Shown piece after piece: positions 30,558-38,140 of a stretch of 40,237 bases of DNA. Source of the stretch: a virus; IMG/VR virus record IMGVR_UViG_3300020424_000647, positions 1-40,237 of that record. The stretch is one strand, 5' to 3'. Positions within the stretch are counted from its first letter, which is position 1; the number at the start of each line of letters is the position of its first letter. The notes below the pieces were generated by a model that was given only the letters and a program-made list of their open reading frames with translations, was not told the DNA's origin and ran no database searches. A program made the position numbers and the translations under genes.

Positions 30558-31313
30558 TTATCCTATTGCTACCCGAAGTTTCTGTAATTGGGGCTTTATT
30601 ATATTATCAGCCCAATCTTTATGGGCCTCTTCTGGCGGGTGATATGCTATCCATTCATAACCTTTATCGTTTGTCATTTGCCATAGTCCACCATATCCTT
30701 TCCAAAAAACCCAATTATCCCAATTTACTTGTTGCCATAATTTATTGACAAATTTAAGTTCATCTTTGTGTTTACACTTTTGAAAGAAAGTTTCAACATT
30801 GGATTGTTCTTCTATTGATAGTGTTCTCCTTGCTTTTAAATTATTGTGATCTGGTCCAATGCCATAAGCACTATCCATATCCCAATCGTTATAATTAATA
30901 TCACCCATATGACAGTTGACTAATGGTATACTTCTTGCTTTACACATATGTTGTATCAGTAAAATGTATTCTAGTGTTTTTGCAAATTGATTAAAATCAC
31001 TGTAAAAATACTTTAAGTAATTTTGCTTTGTACCTGTAAAACTTGCTCCTTCTGCCTTGTATCCGTTGATTAACGGATCGTAAAAGTCATATCTTTCTAC
31101 TGTACTCCACATAACAACCACTGCTTCAAGTGGCTCATCTGGTCTATCTACATTTTCAAGTATTGTCCTTGCAATACGCCTGTTACCTGCTCCTCCTACG
31201 GCTACATTATGTGATCTAGGTATGAAGTCTGGCCAATGCTTATAATCTACATCTACACCTGCTTCATCTTTATGTGATCCAATCGTAAAACTGCATCCAC
31301 TACATAATATCAT
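30558..31313 (-). CDS. SGNH hydrolase-like protein
   Basis: The 251-aa protein starts MILCSGCSFTIGS, block I of the SGNH fold with Asp replaced by Cys, then NVAVGGAGNRR (block II Gly) and a C-terminal HPPEEAHKDWAD with the catalytic His. The family hydrolyses or transfers acyl groups, and phage members may modify glycans. It is about 30 aa shorter than the 3831-4667 protein and shares only the fold. A late-type box lies 23 nt before the ATG. Confidence 0.75.
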   Translation of the reverse strand: MILCSGCSFTIGSHKDEAGVDVDYKHWPDFIPRSHNVAVGGAGNRRIARTILENVDRPDEPLEAVVVMWSTVERYDFYDPLINGYKAEGASFTGTKQNYLKYFYSDFNQFAKTLEYILLIQHMCKARSIPLVNCHMGDINYNDWDMDSAYGIGPDHNNLKARRTLSIEEQSNVETFFQKCKHKDELKFVNKLWQQVNWDNWVFWKGYGGLWQMTNDKGYEWIAYHPPEEAHKDWADNIIKPQLQKLRVAIG

Positions 31314-31335
31314 TAGTTTACCTTATCATATCATG

Positions 31336-31343
31336 TATTTATC
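31336..31343 (-). promoter_or_regulatory. Late-type box GATAAATA
   Basis: GATAAATACATG lies 23 nt before the SGNH-like ATG at 31313, with one mismatch to the late core. Confidence 0.5.
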
Positions 31344-31364
31344 GTTTTTTTGGTGTTTTTCCAT

Positions 31365-31397
31365 AAAAAAAGCCCCTGACTTTACGCCAAGGGCTTT
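31365..31397 (-). terminator. Rho-independent terminator
   Basis: The stem AAGCCC/GGGCTT is extended by imperfect pairs and followed by seven T. It lies between the SGNH-like gene and the 31499 late box and ends a short transcript. Confidence 0.85.
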
Positions 31398-31493
31398 GTG
31401 GTATTGTAATTAATTGTTTTTAAATGTGCTTGTGTATATATCTAATGCTCGTCATTGGTAAAACCAATGTACAATTAACTCCTTATTTTGTAT
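31371..31493 (-). ncRNA. Candidate late-expressed small RNA or micropeptide unit
   Basis: A TATAAATA late box (31499-31506) and a terminator (31365-31397) frame a transcript of about 120 nt. It has AAGGAG, a TTG-led 10-codon frame, and a TTGGT/ACCAA hairpin. Either a small RNA or a tiny peptide is possible; it is not an extension of the 31510 gene, which starts upstream of the box. Confidence 0.4.
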
Positions 31494-31498
31494 TATGT

Positions 31499-31506
31499 TA
31501 TTTATA
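31499..31506 (-). promoter_or_regulatory. T4-type late box TATAAATA
   Basis: Perfect core placed just after the 31510 gene on the minus strand, starting the short transcript to 31365. Confidence 0.6.
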
Positions 31507-31509
31507 GTT

Positions 31510-31698
31510 TTATTTTTCTAGTCTATAAATTATGTATGGTTCACCATGCTCAGGTTTGATAGTAATAGCAGGTGTACCACTTGGTGCATTTTTTCCTACA
31601 TACTTCCATGTGTAGCCTTGTTTAAGTTGTTCACTGCTTGTGTCAATAAACACTTTGTTATCTATTGCGACTAGAGCCGCGATTGCAAATAATAACAT
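31510..31698 (-). CDS. Small exported or membrane-anchored protein, 62 aa
   Basis: A hydrophobic N-terminus (about 1-12, LLFAIAALVAI) precedes a small domain with several Gly, Pro and aromatic residues. AGAGGAG precedes the ATG at 31698. No cysteine pair is present, unlike other small exported products in this window. Confidence 0.7.
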   Translation of the reverse strand: MLLFAIAALVAIDNKVFIDTSSEQLKQGYTWKYVGKNAPSGTPAITIKPEHGEPYIIYRLEK

Positions 31699-31727
31699 TT
31701 GAAACTCCTCTTTGTTATTTTTGTTGA

Positions 31728-31934
31728 TTAGGTTCCTGTATGAGCTGAGCCCAAAATTAACTCGTAAACACGATAGTTTTCTTCAAAGCCTTCTTCATGC
31801 AAATATGCCTCATTATTATTCCATAATCTTTTATGGTATTGATTATATGATTTTTCTATTTGACTAGGACTAACTTGAGTCAAGTCACCTTTGACCATAT
31901 AATAAACTCGACACTTTTCTTTGAAATTTTCCAA
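31728..31934 (-). CDS. Hypothetical protein, 68 aa
   Basis: A soluble, Tyr/Asn/Glu-rich small protein. The start is TTG at 31934, with AAGGAAG close upstream; an out-of-frame ATG overlaps it. It follows the tRNA-Arg gene by about 30 nt on the same strand. No family recognised. Confidence 0.65.
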   Translation of the reverse strand: MENFKEKCRVYYMVKGDLTQVSPSQIEKSYNQYHKRLWNNNEAYLHEEGFEENYRVYELILGSAHTGT

Positions 31935-31965
31935 TCATCTTCCTTTGTCAATATATTTATTATTT

Positions 31966-32042
31966 TGGTGGACTAGAGAGGATTCGAACCCCTGACCCTC
32001 GGTTTCGTAGACCGATGCTCTATCCTGCTGAGCTACTAGTCC
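31966..32042 (-). tRNA. tRNA-Arg (anticodon ACG)
   Basis: A complete 77-nt cloverleaf has acceptor GGACTAG, T-loop TTCGAAT and encoded CCA. The loop CTACGAA gives ACG, the one bacterial anticodon normally modified to inosine at position 34. Confidence 0.96.
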
Positions 32043-32048
32043 ATAATT

Positions 32049-32122
32049 TGGCAGGCGAGCAAGGAATCGAACCCTGGTCCTCAGGTTTGGAATCTGATAT
32101 GTTACCACTACACTACTCACCC
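32049..32122 (-). tRNA. tRNA-Trp (anticodon CCA)
   Basis: The 74-nt cloverleaf has acceptor GGGTGAG, T-loop TTCGATT, discriminator G and encoded CCA. The loop TTCCAAA gives CCA. The anticodon stem has an A-C mismatch at its end and the acceptor stem two G-T pairs. It lies 6 nt from tRNA-Arg. Confidence 0.93.
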
Positions 32123-32124
32123 TT

Positions 32125-32453
32125 ATAATTTTTTGTACTGGTTGTTGACTGCTTCACTGACGTATTCATCTTTACAAAGTTTAGCATCTCCACCTCCAAC
32201 AACTTTCGGGCAGTACACTCCGGGCTACTTGCTCCTCGGATCCATTTTCGTAGTAGTTACCTACTTCATCATCGGTGGATCATTTCCGACTAGTTAGTGA
32301 CAATCTAACACGGTAAATTTACTTGGCGTCTAGATCTCGGCATGCAACTGTTTTAATCTAGTACCTTAGCCTACCCTTATCTACTCTAACATGTACTGTG
32401 TACTTTGTAGGGTTACTAGTAAACCAGGCCTCTGTAGGTACCAAGCCTTATTT
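32125..32453 (-). ncRNA. Structured RNA candidate between gene and tRNA-Trp
   Basis: About 325 nt hold no long frame, and the G+C (about 42 per cent, up to 48 locally) exceeds the neighbours. Stems include GTTGTTG/CAACAAC (32197-32203 with 32141-32147), GATCC/GGATC (32277-32281 with 32239-32243) enclosing AGTAG-GTAA-CTACT with a GNRA loop (32252-32265), GCaAGTA/TACTGC (32210-32232), and GTTAG/CTAAC (32293-32309). A 31-codon GTG-led frame ends 3 nt before tRNA-Trp but uses the same stems. No known class recognised. Confidence 0.6.
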
Positions 32454-32454
32454 G

Positions 32455-32691
32455 TTAAGCAACAAAATCAGTTTTTGGCTTTGCATTGTAGTTTACAACT
32501 TGGAAAGCCACAACTGAATTTTTGTTAGCAAGATTTTCAAACTTTTTGTTTAGTAGGTTATTTTCTGCAAATTTATGTGCATCTTCTACTGTTGCAAATG
32601 GCATTGGAATATTACTGTTTGGATTACAGTATACCTCTCGCATAGCATAGTTTTTTCTGTGCAAACTTACTAAACATTTAATCATGTACAT
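32455..32691 (-). CDS. Hypothetical protein, 78 aa
   Basis: A small mixed protein with two cysteines (IKCLVS, VYCNPN) and an FATVEDAHKFAENN helix. AGGAG is well placed before the ATG at 32691. It starts the transcript that includes the structured RNA and tRNAs. A sigma70-type promoter at 32722-32751 drives it. No family recognised. Confidence 0.75.
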   Translation of the reverse strand: MYMIKCLVSLHRKNYAMREVYCNPNSNIPMPFATVEDAHKFAENNLLNKKFENLANKNSVVAFQVVNYNAKPKTDFVA

Positions 32692-32721
32692 TCAATTCTC
32701 CTGTTTTTTTAACTTACTGTT

Positions 32722-32751
32722 ATATAATAACAAATTAACAGGATTTGTCAA
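32722..32751 (-). promoter_or_regulatory. Sigma70-type promoter (TTGACA with TATTAT/TTATAT)
   Basis: TTGACA lies at 32746-32751. TATTAT at 32724-32729 gives 16-nt spacing, TTATAT at 32722-32727 gives 18. It leads the 32455 gene, the structured RNA and the tRNA pair. Confidence 0.7.
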
Positions 32752-32755
32752 CCTT

Positions 32756-33028
32756 TTATTTACTACCATTGCCAGAAAATTTTAATGGCTTTGGTTGATA
32801 TGGTGTATTACAAGTCACACTTTTTAGTTTGACTGTATACCCATCTTTAAACATTTTCTGAAAAGACCTAAGTCCTTTACCTTCAATTAATCCTTTGTAT
32901 TGTTCTAAAAACTGTTCACATTTTGCTTGTGTTGCAAAATTCTTACTATAAACGTTAATAATCTCATCTTGTGCTCCACCTTCAGGTGTTACAATAACCA
33001 GATTAAACAGCAACATAAACGTCTTCAT
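32756..33028 (-). CDS. Small exported protein with two cysteines, 90 aa
   Basis: A signal-like hydrophobic start (about 3-13) is followed by a domain with AKCEQFLEQYKG and VTCNTP. ATG at 33028 is preferred over a GTG at 33040 because GAGAAAG lies at a usable distance. It resembles the products at 11925 and 13462 in size and layout. It is driven by its own sigma70-type promoter. Confidence 0.72.
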   Translation of the reverse strand: MKTFMLLFNLVIVTPEGGAQDEIINVYSKNFATQAKCEQFLEQYKGLIEGKGLRSFQKMFKDGYTVKLKSVTCNTPYQPKPLKFSGNGSK

Positions 33029-33068
33029 TTTCTTTCTCACTTCCGTTTCTATAAAAACAACTTTACTT

Positions 33069-33096
33069 AATATAACACGGAAATACGTTATGTCAA
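33069..33096 (-). promoter_or_regulatory. Sigma70-type promoter (TTGACA-16-TATATT)
   Basis: TTGACA at 33091-33096 and TATATT at 33069-33074. It lies between the tmRNA terminator and the 32756 gene. Confidence 0.78.
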
Positions 33097-33110
33097 CCTT
33101 TTTTAGTCAT

Positions 33111-33131
33111 AAAAAAACAACTTTTCTGTTG
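33111..33131 (-). terminator. Terminator of the tmRNA coding piece
   Basis: A CAAC/GTTG stem with loop AGAAAA is followed by seven T on the minus strand, directly after the tmRNA coding piece. The stem is short, so processing by RNase is an alternative. Confidence 0.6.
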
Positions 33132-33132
33132 C

Positions 33133-33289
33133 TAGGTAAGTTGCCAACCCCGAGCGATTATGCCGCTAAGGCAAAATCCTCATTTGCAAAATTATCGTTT
33201 GCATTTATAGTTTTGTTCGCGATAACCGTGCTTACATCCGGACAACTCCACACTTCTACTAATCTGTCTGTCGATCCTATTTCAACCCC
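33133..33289 (-). ncRNA. ssrA: tmRNA coding piece (tag ANDNFANEDFALAA)
   Basis: The 5' end GGGGTTG (33283-33289) is followed by a tRNA-like GGATCGAC, a P2 strand (AGTGTgGAGTTG), and a pseudoknot region. The tag frame GCA...TAA at 33158-33202 encodes ANDNFANEDFALAA, ending in the LAA recognised by ClpXP and ClpAP. A short stem follows. Its acceptor stem and P2 partner lie upstream at 33673-33733, so the RNA is the coding half of a permuted two-piece tmRNA. The 3' end is approximate. Confidence 0.92.
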
Positions 33290-33307
33290 ATTATAAAAAC
33301 ACGAATA

Positions 33308-33652
33308 TTAACTTGTGGTACCAATTAATGTCCATTTTTCGCCAAATGCCAGTATACAATAACTGTTATAATCTCTATGCCATTCTACTATAGTAAATTG
33401 ATTAGTAGTAGGATTTATATATAGACGCATTGGTAGTATTGCTGGAATTTCGCTAAGTCCATCTTTGGTTCTTACTGCGGCTAACATATCACCTGCACCT
33501 AGCATTATTTTTCCTTGATCAACCATTAATTTTTCAAATACTTCTTTTTGTTCACAAATAACAGGTTTGTCATTCCATTCGCCTGCGTGTGCAAGAAGTG
33601 TAATAACGAATATTACTAAAACTATGCCTAATCCAATCAATACTTGTTTCAT
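33308..33652 (-). CDS. Membrane-anchored or exported protein encoded inside the tmRNA intervening segment
   Basis: The 114-aa protein has one strong N-terminal hydrophobic helix (about 3-22, ending AHA), then a mixed domain with two cysteines (VICEQK, SYCILA). AAGG precedes the ATG at 33652. The gene fills 345 of the 383 nt between the tmRNA acceptor and coding pieces, with 20 and 18 nt at its ends. Thus one primary transcript may hold a message and both tmRNA halves. No family recognised. Confidence 0.8.
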   Translation of the reverse strand: MKQVLIGLGIVLVIFVITLLAHAGEWNDKPVICEQKEVFEKLMVDQGKIMLGAGDMLAAVRTKDGLSEIPAILPMRLYINPTTNQFTIVEWHRDYNSYCILAFGEKWTLIGTTS

Positions 33653-33672
33653 ATCAGCCTTTCGTGTGTTTA

Positions 33673-33733
33673 TGGTGGAGTTGCCGGGTACCGCCCCCGG
33701 GTCCAGTCCAGTGTTTGAATTGCTTCAACATTG
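33673..33733 (-). ncRNA. ssrA: tmRNA acceptor piece
   Basis: The 3' end CAACTCC-A-CCA pairs with GGGGTTG of the coding piece over 7 bp, including the G3-T70 pair that marks alanine tRNAs. A T-stem CCGGG/CCCGG holds a loop GGCGGTA, unlike the usual TTCAA. CAATTCaaACACT pairs with the P2 strand of the coding piece (two helices of 6 and 5 bp). CCA is encoded. The 5' end is estimated from the promoter at 33740-33770. Confidence 0.9.
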
Positions 33734-33739
33734 TAGTAG

Positions 33740-33770
33740 TATTTATAACATATATTAGCATATTAGTCAA
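33740..33770 (-). promoter_or_regulatory. Combined sigma70-type and late promoter of the tmRNA
   Basis: TTGACT (33765-33770), 17 nt, TATAAA (33742-33747) overlaps a perfect TATAAATACTACT late box (33740-33747 core). Transcription would begin near 33735, just at the acceptor piece, in both phases of infection. Confidence 0.75.
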
Positions 33771-33781
33771 TAAATAAAAAC

Positions 33782-34126
33782 ATGATACAGAAGATAAAAG
33801 ACAAGTGGAAACAATGGAAAGACAAGTGGACTATTGATCATACTATTGATGTAATAGTTGATATTACCCTATTACTCATAGACGTAATTATGTCACCTGT
33901 GTTAATAGTTGTCAGACTTGTAAGGTATGTAATTGGAGATTGGATTGCAGATAAACTTAAATGGATTATTAAGTGTATAGTACACTGGTACCAAAGACGT
34001 CATCCAATACTAAAAAGATTAATACTAATAATCTTCTTTATAGCATTACCATTTGTTCTTATTATTTTATGGAGTTTTTCAGAAGTTTGGAAGATGTATT
34101 GGGAATACACCTGGGGCGACAAGTAG
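33782..34126 (+). CDS. Membrane protein, 114 aa
   Basis: A basic, Trp-rich N-terminus (about 1-20) precedes three hydrophobic helices (about 22-48, 55-68 and 78-98). The ATG at 33782 lacks a clear ribosome site. It is divergent from the tmRNA and abuts the convergent LSm-like gene with no gap. No family recognised; a holin-like role is possible by shape only. Confidence 0.65.
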   Translation: MIQKIKDKWKQWKDKWTIDHTIDVIVDITLLLIDVIMSPVLIVVRLVRYVIGDWIADKLKWIIKCIVHWYQRRHPILKRLILIIFFIALPFVLIILWSFSEVWKMYWEYTWGDK

Positions 34127-34441
34127 TTAAACTACAAGACTTGGTTTGTCTGGGGTGAATACAGTGCTTGTAGCATTCAAATATGCTGATTTGATTTTTA
34201 CTTCTGGATTAGCAGTCATTGTTACACCCTGCTTGTAAATATACACTGGATTAGTTTCCCAATCTGCACTTATCATCATAGGCGCCATTGCTGGGCCTTT
34301 TTCCTGTAAAATGACTGTAAGTGGTTTGTGTACTTTATAACTATCTAATGATTCTTCAATTAATTTTGCAATTATTTCTTCGCCAGTATTAAGTCTAAAA
34401 ACAATTACATCATCAACTTTAAAGTTTGAAGTTACTAACAT
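34127..34441 (-). CDS. LSm-like small protein
   Basis: The 104-aa protein starts FKVDDVIVFRLNTGEEIIAKLIEE, like the first strands of an Sm fold, with a later YLNATS. Phages of this type often carry such a gene near nrdAB. It may bind RNA or other ligands; the key Sm2 residues are not clear. It overlaps the glutaredoxin gene by 23 nt. Confidence 0.7.
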   Translation of the reverse strand: MLVTSNFKVDDVIVFRLNTGEEIIAKLIEESLDSYKVHKPLTVILQEKGPAMAPMMISADWETNPVYIYKQGVTMTANPEVKIKSAYLNATSTVFTPDKPSLVV

Positions 34442-34691
34442 CGATATTTCCTAATTTTTCATTGAGTTGTTTTTGGCCTAAAGCTCTTAGACCATCATAG
34501 CCACCTGCTACTAAAAGTTTGTTGTCCTTGTATATTTGAGGCACTGTTCTATGTCCGTTTTCTTTCAAAAACTCTAGTGCATCTTCGTTGTGATTTACGT
34601 TCTTTTCTTCAAATGGAATATCCCATTCATTCAACAAGTTTTTTGCCGCTGTGCAATATCCACAAAGATCGCCTGTATAAATTGTAATCAC
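34419..34691 (-). CDS. Glutaredoxin
   Basis: The 90-aa protein has the CGYC active site (10-13), a cis-Pro TVPQ (about 54-57) and a GGYDGL glutathione-binding loop. In T4-like phages glutaredoxin reduces ribonucleotide reductase. It overlaps nrdB by 4 nt and lies downstream of it, so it is part of the same operon. Confidence 0.93.
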   Translation of the reverse strand: MITIYTGDLCGYCTAAKNLLNEWDIPFEEKNVNHNEDALEFLKENGHRTVPQIYKDNKLLVAGGYDGLRALGQKQLNEKLGNIDVSNFKL

Positions 34692-35815
34692 AGGCTAAAT
34701 CCTTTAAATGTTTCATCACTGACATCTTGCTTTGTTCCGCCAATAACATAACTACTAATTTCTGTTTCTTGTGGTGCAACTTGTACATCAGATCCACTGA
34801 TCCATTTTTGTGTCCATGGTAAAGGATTACTACTTCCTTTGTACGGACTAGTTAAGCCAACGGCTGTCATACGTCTGTGAGCAGTCCATTCAACATACTC
34901 TTTAAGTAGTTGTGCATTTAATCCAATCATACTACCATCTTTAAACAAGTAATCTGCCCATGCACATTCTTGTTTGACTGCATCTACAAACATTTTTTCA
35001 CATTCTTCTCTTGTTTCTTTTGCAATTTTGACAAAATCAGGATCATCTTTTGGCAATAATTTAAGTAATGTTTGTGTACTTGCTAGATGTACGTTTTCGT
35101 CACGACAAATAAACTTGATAATTTTAGCATTGCCTTCCATCTTTTTAAGTTCAGCGAATGCCCAACTACATGCAAACGAAACATAAAATCTAATACCTTC
35201 TAAGATATTAACACTCATAATTGCTAACCAAAGTGCTTTTTTAACTGCATACTCATCTACTGCAACCTTTTTACCATTTACTGTGTGTTTTCCTTCACCA
35301 AGTAATTGTAGTTGTAAACTTTTTTCATTAAGATCATCATAATAAAAACTAATGTCATCTGCACACTCAACAATCTCTGGAATGTCCATTAATTCATCAA
35401 ACACTTTACTTGGGTTTGAATATACATTACGAATAATGTGTGTATATGAACGACTATGGATTGTTTCACTAAATGTCCAAGTTTGTACCCAACACTCTAG
35501 TTCAGGAATACTGATTAGTGGACCAAATGCTTCAGTTGGTGCTCTACCTTGTACACTATCTAACAAGATCTGTCTCTTAAGGTTGCTTGTAAAAATATGC
35601 TGTTCGTGTTTAGTTAATTCTTTGAAGTCTTTTGCATCTTTAAGAATATCAACTTCTTCTGGTCTCCAAAAGAAACCTAATTGTTTATCAGTTAGTTTAT
35701 CAAACTGCTTATATTTTAATGTATCAAACCTTTGAATTTGAACACCTCCATTAGGGTCCAAAAATGCTTTACTTTCTATATGATTCTTTTTTGTTTTACT
35801 GTCGAATACTGACAT
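34688..35815 (-). CDS. nrdB: Ribonucleoside-diphosphate reductase beta subunit
   Basis: The 375-aa protein keeps the class Ia iron ligands and radical Tyr: D86, E117 and H120 with Y124 in ETIHSRSY, then the second-half E in LEGIRFY and RDENVH. Spacing matches E. coli NrdB shifted by two. It makes the radical used by NrdA for dNTP synthesis. It is downstream of nrdA with a 13-nt gap. Confidence 0.95.
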   Translation of the reverse strand: MSVFDSKTKKNHIESKAFLDPNGGVQIQRFDTLKYKQFDKLTDKQLGFFWRPEEVDILKDAKDFKELTKHEQHIFTSNLKRQILLDSVQGRAPTEAFGPLISIPELECWVQTWTFSETIHSRSYTHIIRNVYSNPSKVFDELMDIPEIVECADDISFYYDDLNEKSLQLQLLGEGKHTVNGKKVAVDEYAVKKALWLAIMSVNILEGIRFYVSFACSWAFAELKKMEGNAKIIKFICRDENVHLASTQTLLKLLPKDDPDFVKIAKETREECEKMFVDAVKQECAWADYLFKDGSMIGLNAQLLKEYVEWTAHRRMTAVGLTSPYKGSSNPLPWTQKWISGSDVQVAPQETEISSYVIGGTKQDVSDETFKGFSL

Positions 35816-35828
35816 CTTCTATCTCCAA

Positions 35829-38120
35829 TTAAATTTTACAACTATCACAGTCATCTTCGTCTGTGATATCTTCTTCTAAAGGTTGATCCATTTTTCCGAC
35901 GTCAATCTCTCCTTGACCGTCATTTGTATTAAAATAATATAACTGCTTTCCACCATATTTATAGAACATCAATAAGTGTTGAAGCATCTCACTCATTGGA
36001 ATTTTCTCATCTTCATAAAATGATGGATTATAACTTGTATTTACACTAATTCCTTGATCTATGTACTTTTGCATCACTGCCATAATCTGTAAATATCCTA
36101 CTGGCGATGCTTGATCCCATAATAAATCATACTTGTTTTTTAAACGACGATATTCCGGAACAACCTGTTTAAGAACACCGTGTTTACTTTGTTTTACACT
36201 TACAAATGCACGTGGCGGTTCTATACCGTTTGTGCTATTAGATATCTGTGCTGAAGTTTCTGCAGGCATTAAAGCCATCAACGTACTGTTACGAATACCT
36301 GTTTTCTTCAGTTGCTCACGCAATGACTCCCATGGCATTCTCTCGGTGTGTGGTACCAGCTCATTAACTTCTTGCTTGTAGGTCTGGTTTGGGGTAATAC
36401 CATCACCGTACTTTGTTTCGTCAGTTCCAGGACAAGCACCCTGCTCTTTTGCTAGATCCGCTGAGGCTTTAATAAGGTAGTAACTCCATGCTTCAGTATA
36501 CTCATCAATCATTTCTAAGTTTGGATTGGTATATGTCATATCATTTTTAGCCATCCAATATGCTAAATTAATAATACCAACACCAAGAGGCCTACGTTTC
36601 ATTGTAGAATTTTCAGCGGCTTTTACTGGATAATTTTGATAAGTTAATAATGCGTCTAATCCACGTACTGCAAGATCACAAGGTTTTTCAAAGTCTTCTG
36701 GCTTTTTAATATTGCCCCAATTGATTGCACTTAATGTACACAATGCAATTTCTGCTTCAGGATCATTAAAATCATCAAGTGGCTTTGTAGGTAAGTTAAT
36801 TTCACAACACAGGTTACTTTGTTTAATTGGTGCAACTTCTTCCTTGAACGCACTATGACTGTTTGCATTATCAACATTCATCAAATAAATGCGACCTGTA
36901 TTTTTACGTTCTTCCATAAATGCACTAAACAAGTCAATTGCACGAATAGTTTTTTTACGCAATCTTGTATTACGTTCAGCAGTTTCATATAATCTTTTAA
37001 ATTCTTCTTGATCGTTAAAGAAAGACTCATATAGTCCAGGTACATCACTTGGGCTAAACAAGGTAATATTGCCATTTGCAATAAGACGTTCGTACATCAA
37101 CTTGTTAAATTGTACACCATAATCCATATGACGTACTCTATTATCTTCTGTACCTTTGTTGTTTTTAAGTACAATTAAATCTTCAACTTCATAGTGCCAT
37201 ATTGGGTAGTACAATGTTGCCGCACCGTTTCGTACTCCTCCTTGACTACAACTTCTTGTTGCCGCTTGGAACATTTTGTAAAAGGGTATAACGCCAGTGT
37301 GATAGGCGTCTCCACTTCTAATTGGTGATCCCAATGCCCTAATACTTCCTGCTCCAATTCCGATGCCTGCTTTCTGGGATACATACTTAACGATACTGCT
37401 AGTAGTAGCATTAATACTGTCCAAACTGTCTGCAGTTTCAATGAGTACACAGGACGAAAACTGCCTTTGCGGCGTTCGTACGCCAGCCATAACAGGAGTA
37501 GGCAAACTAACATCAAAGGTAGATATTGCATCATAATAATCCTTTACATATTGCATACGAGTTTCTTGTGGATATTCAGCAAATAATGTTGCCGCAATCA
37601 TCATGTATGCTACTTGTGGTGTTTCATATATTTCACCAGTCACTCTATTTTGTACTAGATATTTTCCACGCCATTGTTCCATAGCCGCATATGTTTGTAC
37701 TTCATCGCGGGTATGATTAATAAAACCATCTAGTTGATTGATTTCATCTTCTGTGTACTTTTCAAGTATTTCAGGATCATATGCTTTACGTTCCACGTTA
37801 CCTTTAATAATTTCTAATAAAGGTTTAGGTTCAAACTGCCCATAAACTATTTTTCTTAAATGATAGTTAATTAATCTTCCTGCTACAAACTGATAGTTTG
37901 GAGTTTCTTCGCTTATAAGATCAGCGGCACTTTTAATTAATGTTTCTTGTATTTCTGTGGAGGTTATACCTGTAAAAAATGACAAGTGTGATTTGATTTC
38001 AACTTCACTTGCACTAACACCTGTAATGTTTTCAGTTGCGAAGAACACTACATCATGCATTTTTTCTAAATCAAGTAGTTCAGTTGTACCATCACGCTTT
38101 GTTACTTGAATGTTTGTCAT
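35829..38120 (-). CDS. nrdA: Ribonucleoside-diphosphate reductase alpha subunit
   Basis: The 763-aa protein has an ATP-cone-like N-terminus (about 1-95), SSCVLIE, QKAGIGIGAGSIRALGSPI, NLCCEINLPTKPLDD (the N-x-C-x-E active site), ALCTLSAINWG and a C-terminal CDSCKI redox tail. The tail has C-x-x-C in place of the longer E. coli spacing. Length fits NrdA. It sits upstream of nrdB and glutaredoxin, forming the complete operon. Confidence 0.96.
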   Translation of the reverse strand: MTNIQVTKRDGTTELLDLEKMHDVVFFATENITGVSASEVEIKSHLSFFTGITSTEIQETLIKSAADLISEETPNYQFVAGRLINYHLRKIVYGQFEPKPLLEIIKGNVERKAYDPEILEKYTEDEINQLDGFINHTRDEVQTYAAMEQWRGKYLVQNRVTGEIYETPQVAYMMIAATLFAEYPQETRMQYVKDYYDAISTFDVSLPTPVMAGVRTPQRQFSSCVLIETADSLDSINATTSSIVKYVSQKAGIGIGAGSIRALGSPIRSGDAYHTGVIPFYKMFQAATRSCSQGGVRNGAATLYYPIWHYEVEDLIVLKNNKGTEDNRVRHMDYGVQFNKLMYERLIANGNITLFSPSDVPGLYESFFNDQEEFKRLYETAERNTRLRKKTIRAIDLFSAFMEERKNTGRIYLMNVDNANSHSAFKEEVAPIKQSNLCCEINLPTKPLDDFNDPEAEIALCTLSAINWGNIKKPEDFEKPCDLAVRGLDALLTYQNYPVKAAENSTMKRRPLGVGIINLAYWMAKNDMTYTNPNLEMIDEYTEAWSYYLIKASADLAKEQGACPGTDETKYGDGITPNQTYKQEVNELVPHTERMPWESLREQLKKTGIRNSTLMALMPAETSAQISNSTNGIEPPRAFVSVKQSKHGVLKQVVPEYRRLKNKYDLLWDQASPVGYLQIMAVMQKYIDQGISVNTSYNPSFYEDEKIPMSEMLQHLLMFYKYGGKQLYYFNTNDGQGEIDVGKMDQPLEEDITDEDDCDSCKI

Positions 38121-38140
38121 ATATCGATAGTCCTAGTTTA

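Noticed and set aside
32152-32300. A hydrophobic plus-strand frame, and a 31-codon minus-strand frame before tRNA-Trp
   Set aside because: Both lie in the structured RNA, neither has a good start, and the stems account for the base pattern. The minus-strand frame remains a weak alternative.
32125-32453. Group I intron or RNase P RNA
   Set aside because: I could not find the conserved core of either, and no interrupted gene flanks it.
33090-33296. A plus-strand 68-codon frame with a signal-like stretch
   Set aside because: It runs antisense through the tmRNA coding piece; the RNA features explain the sequence fully.
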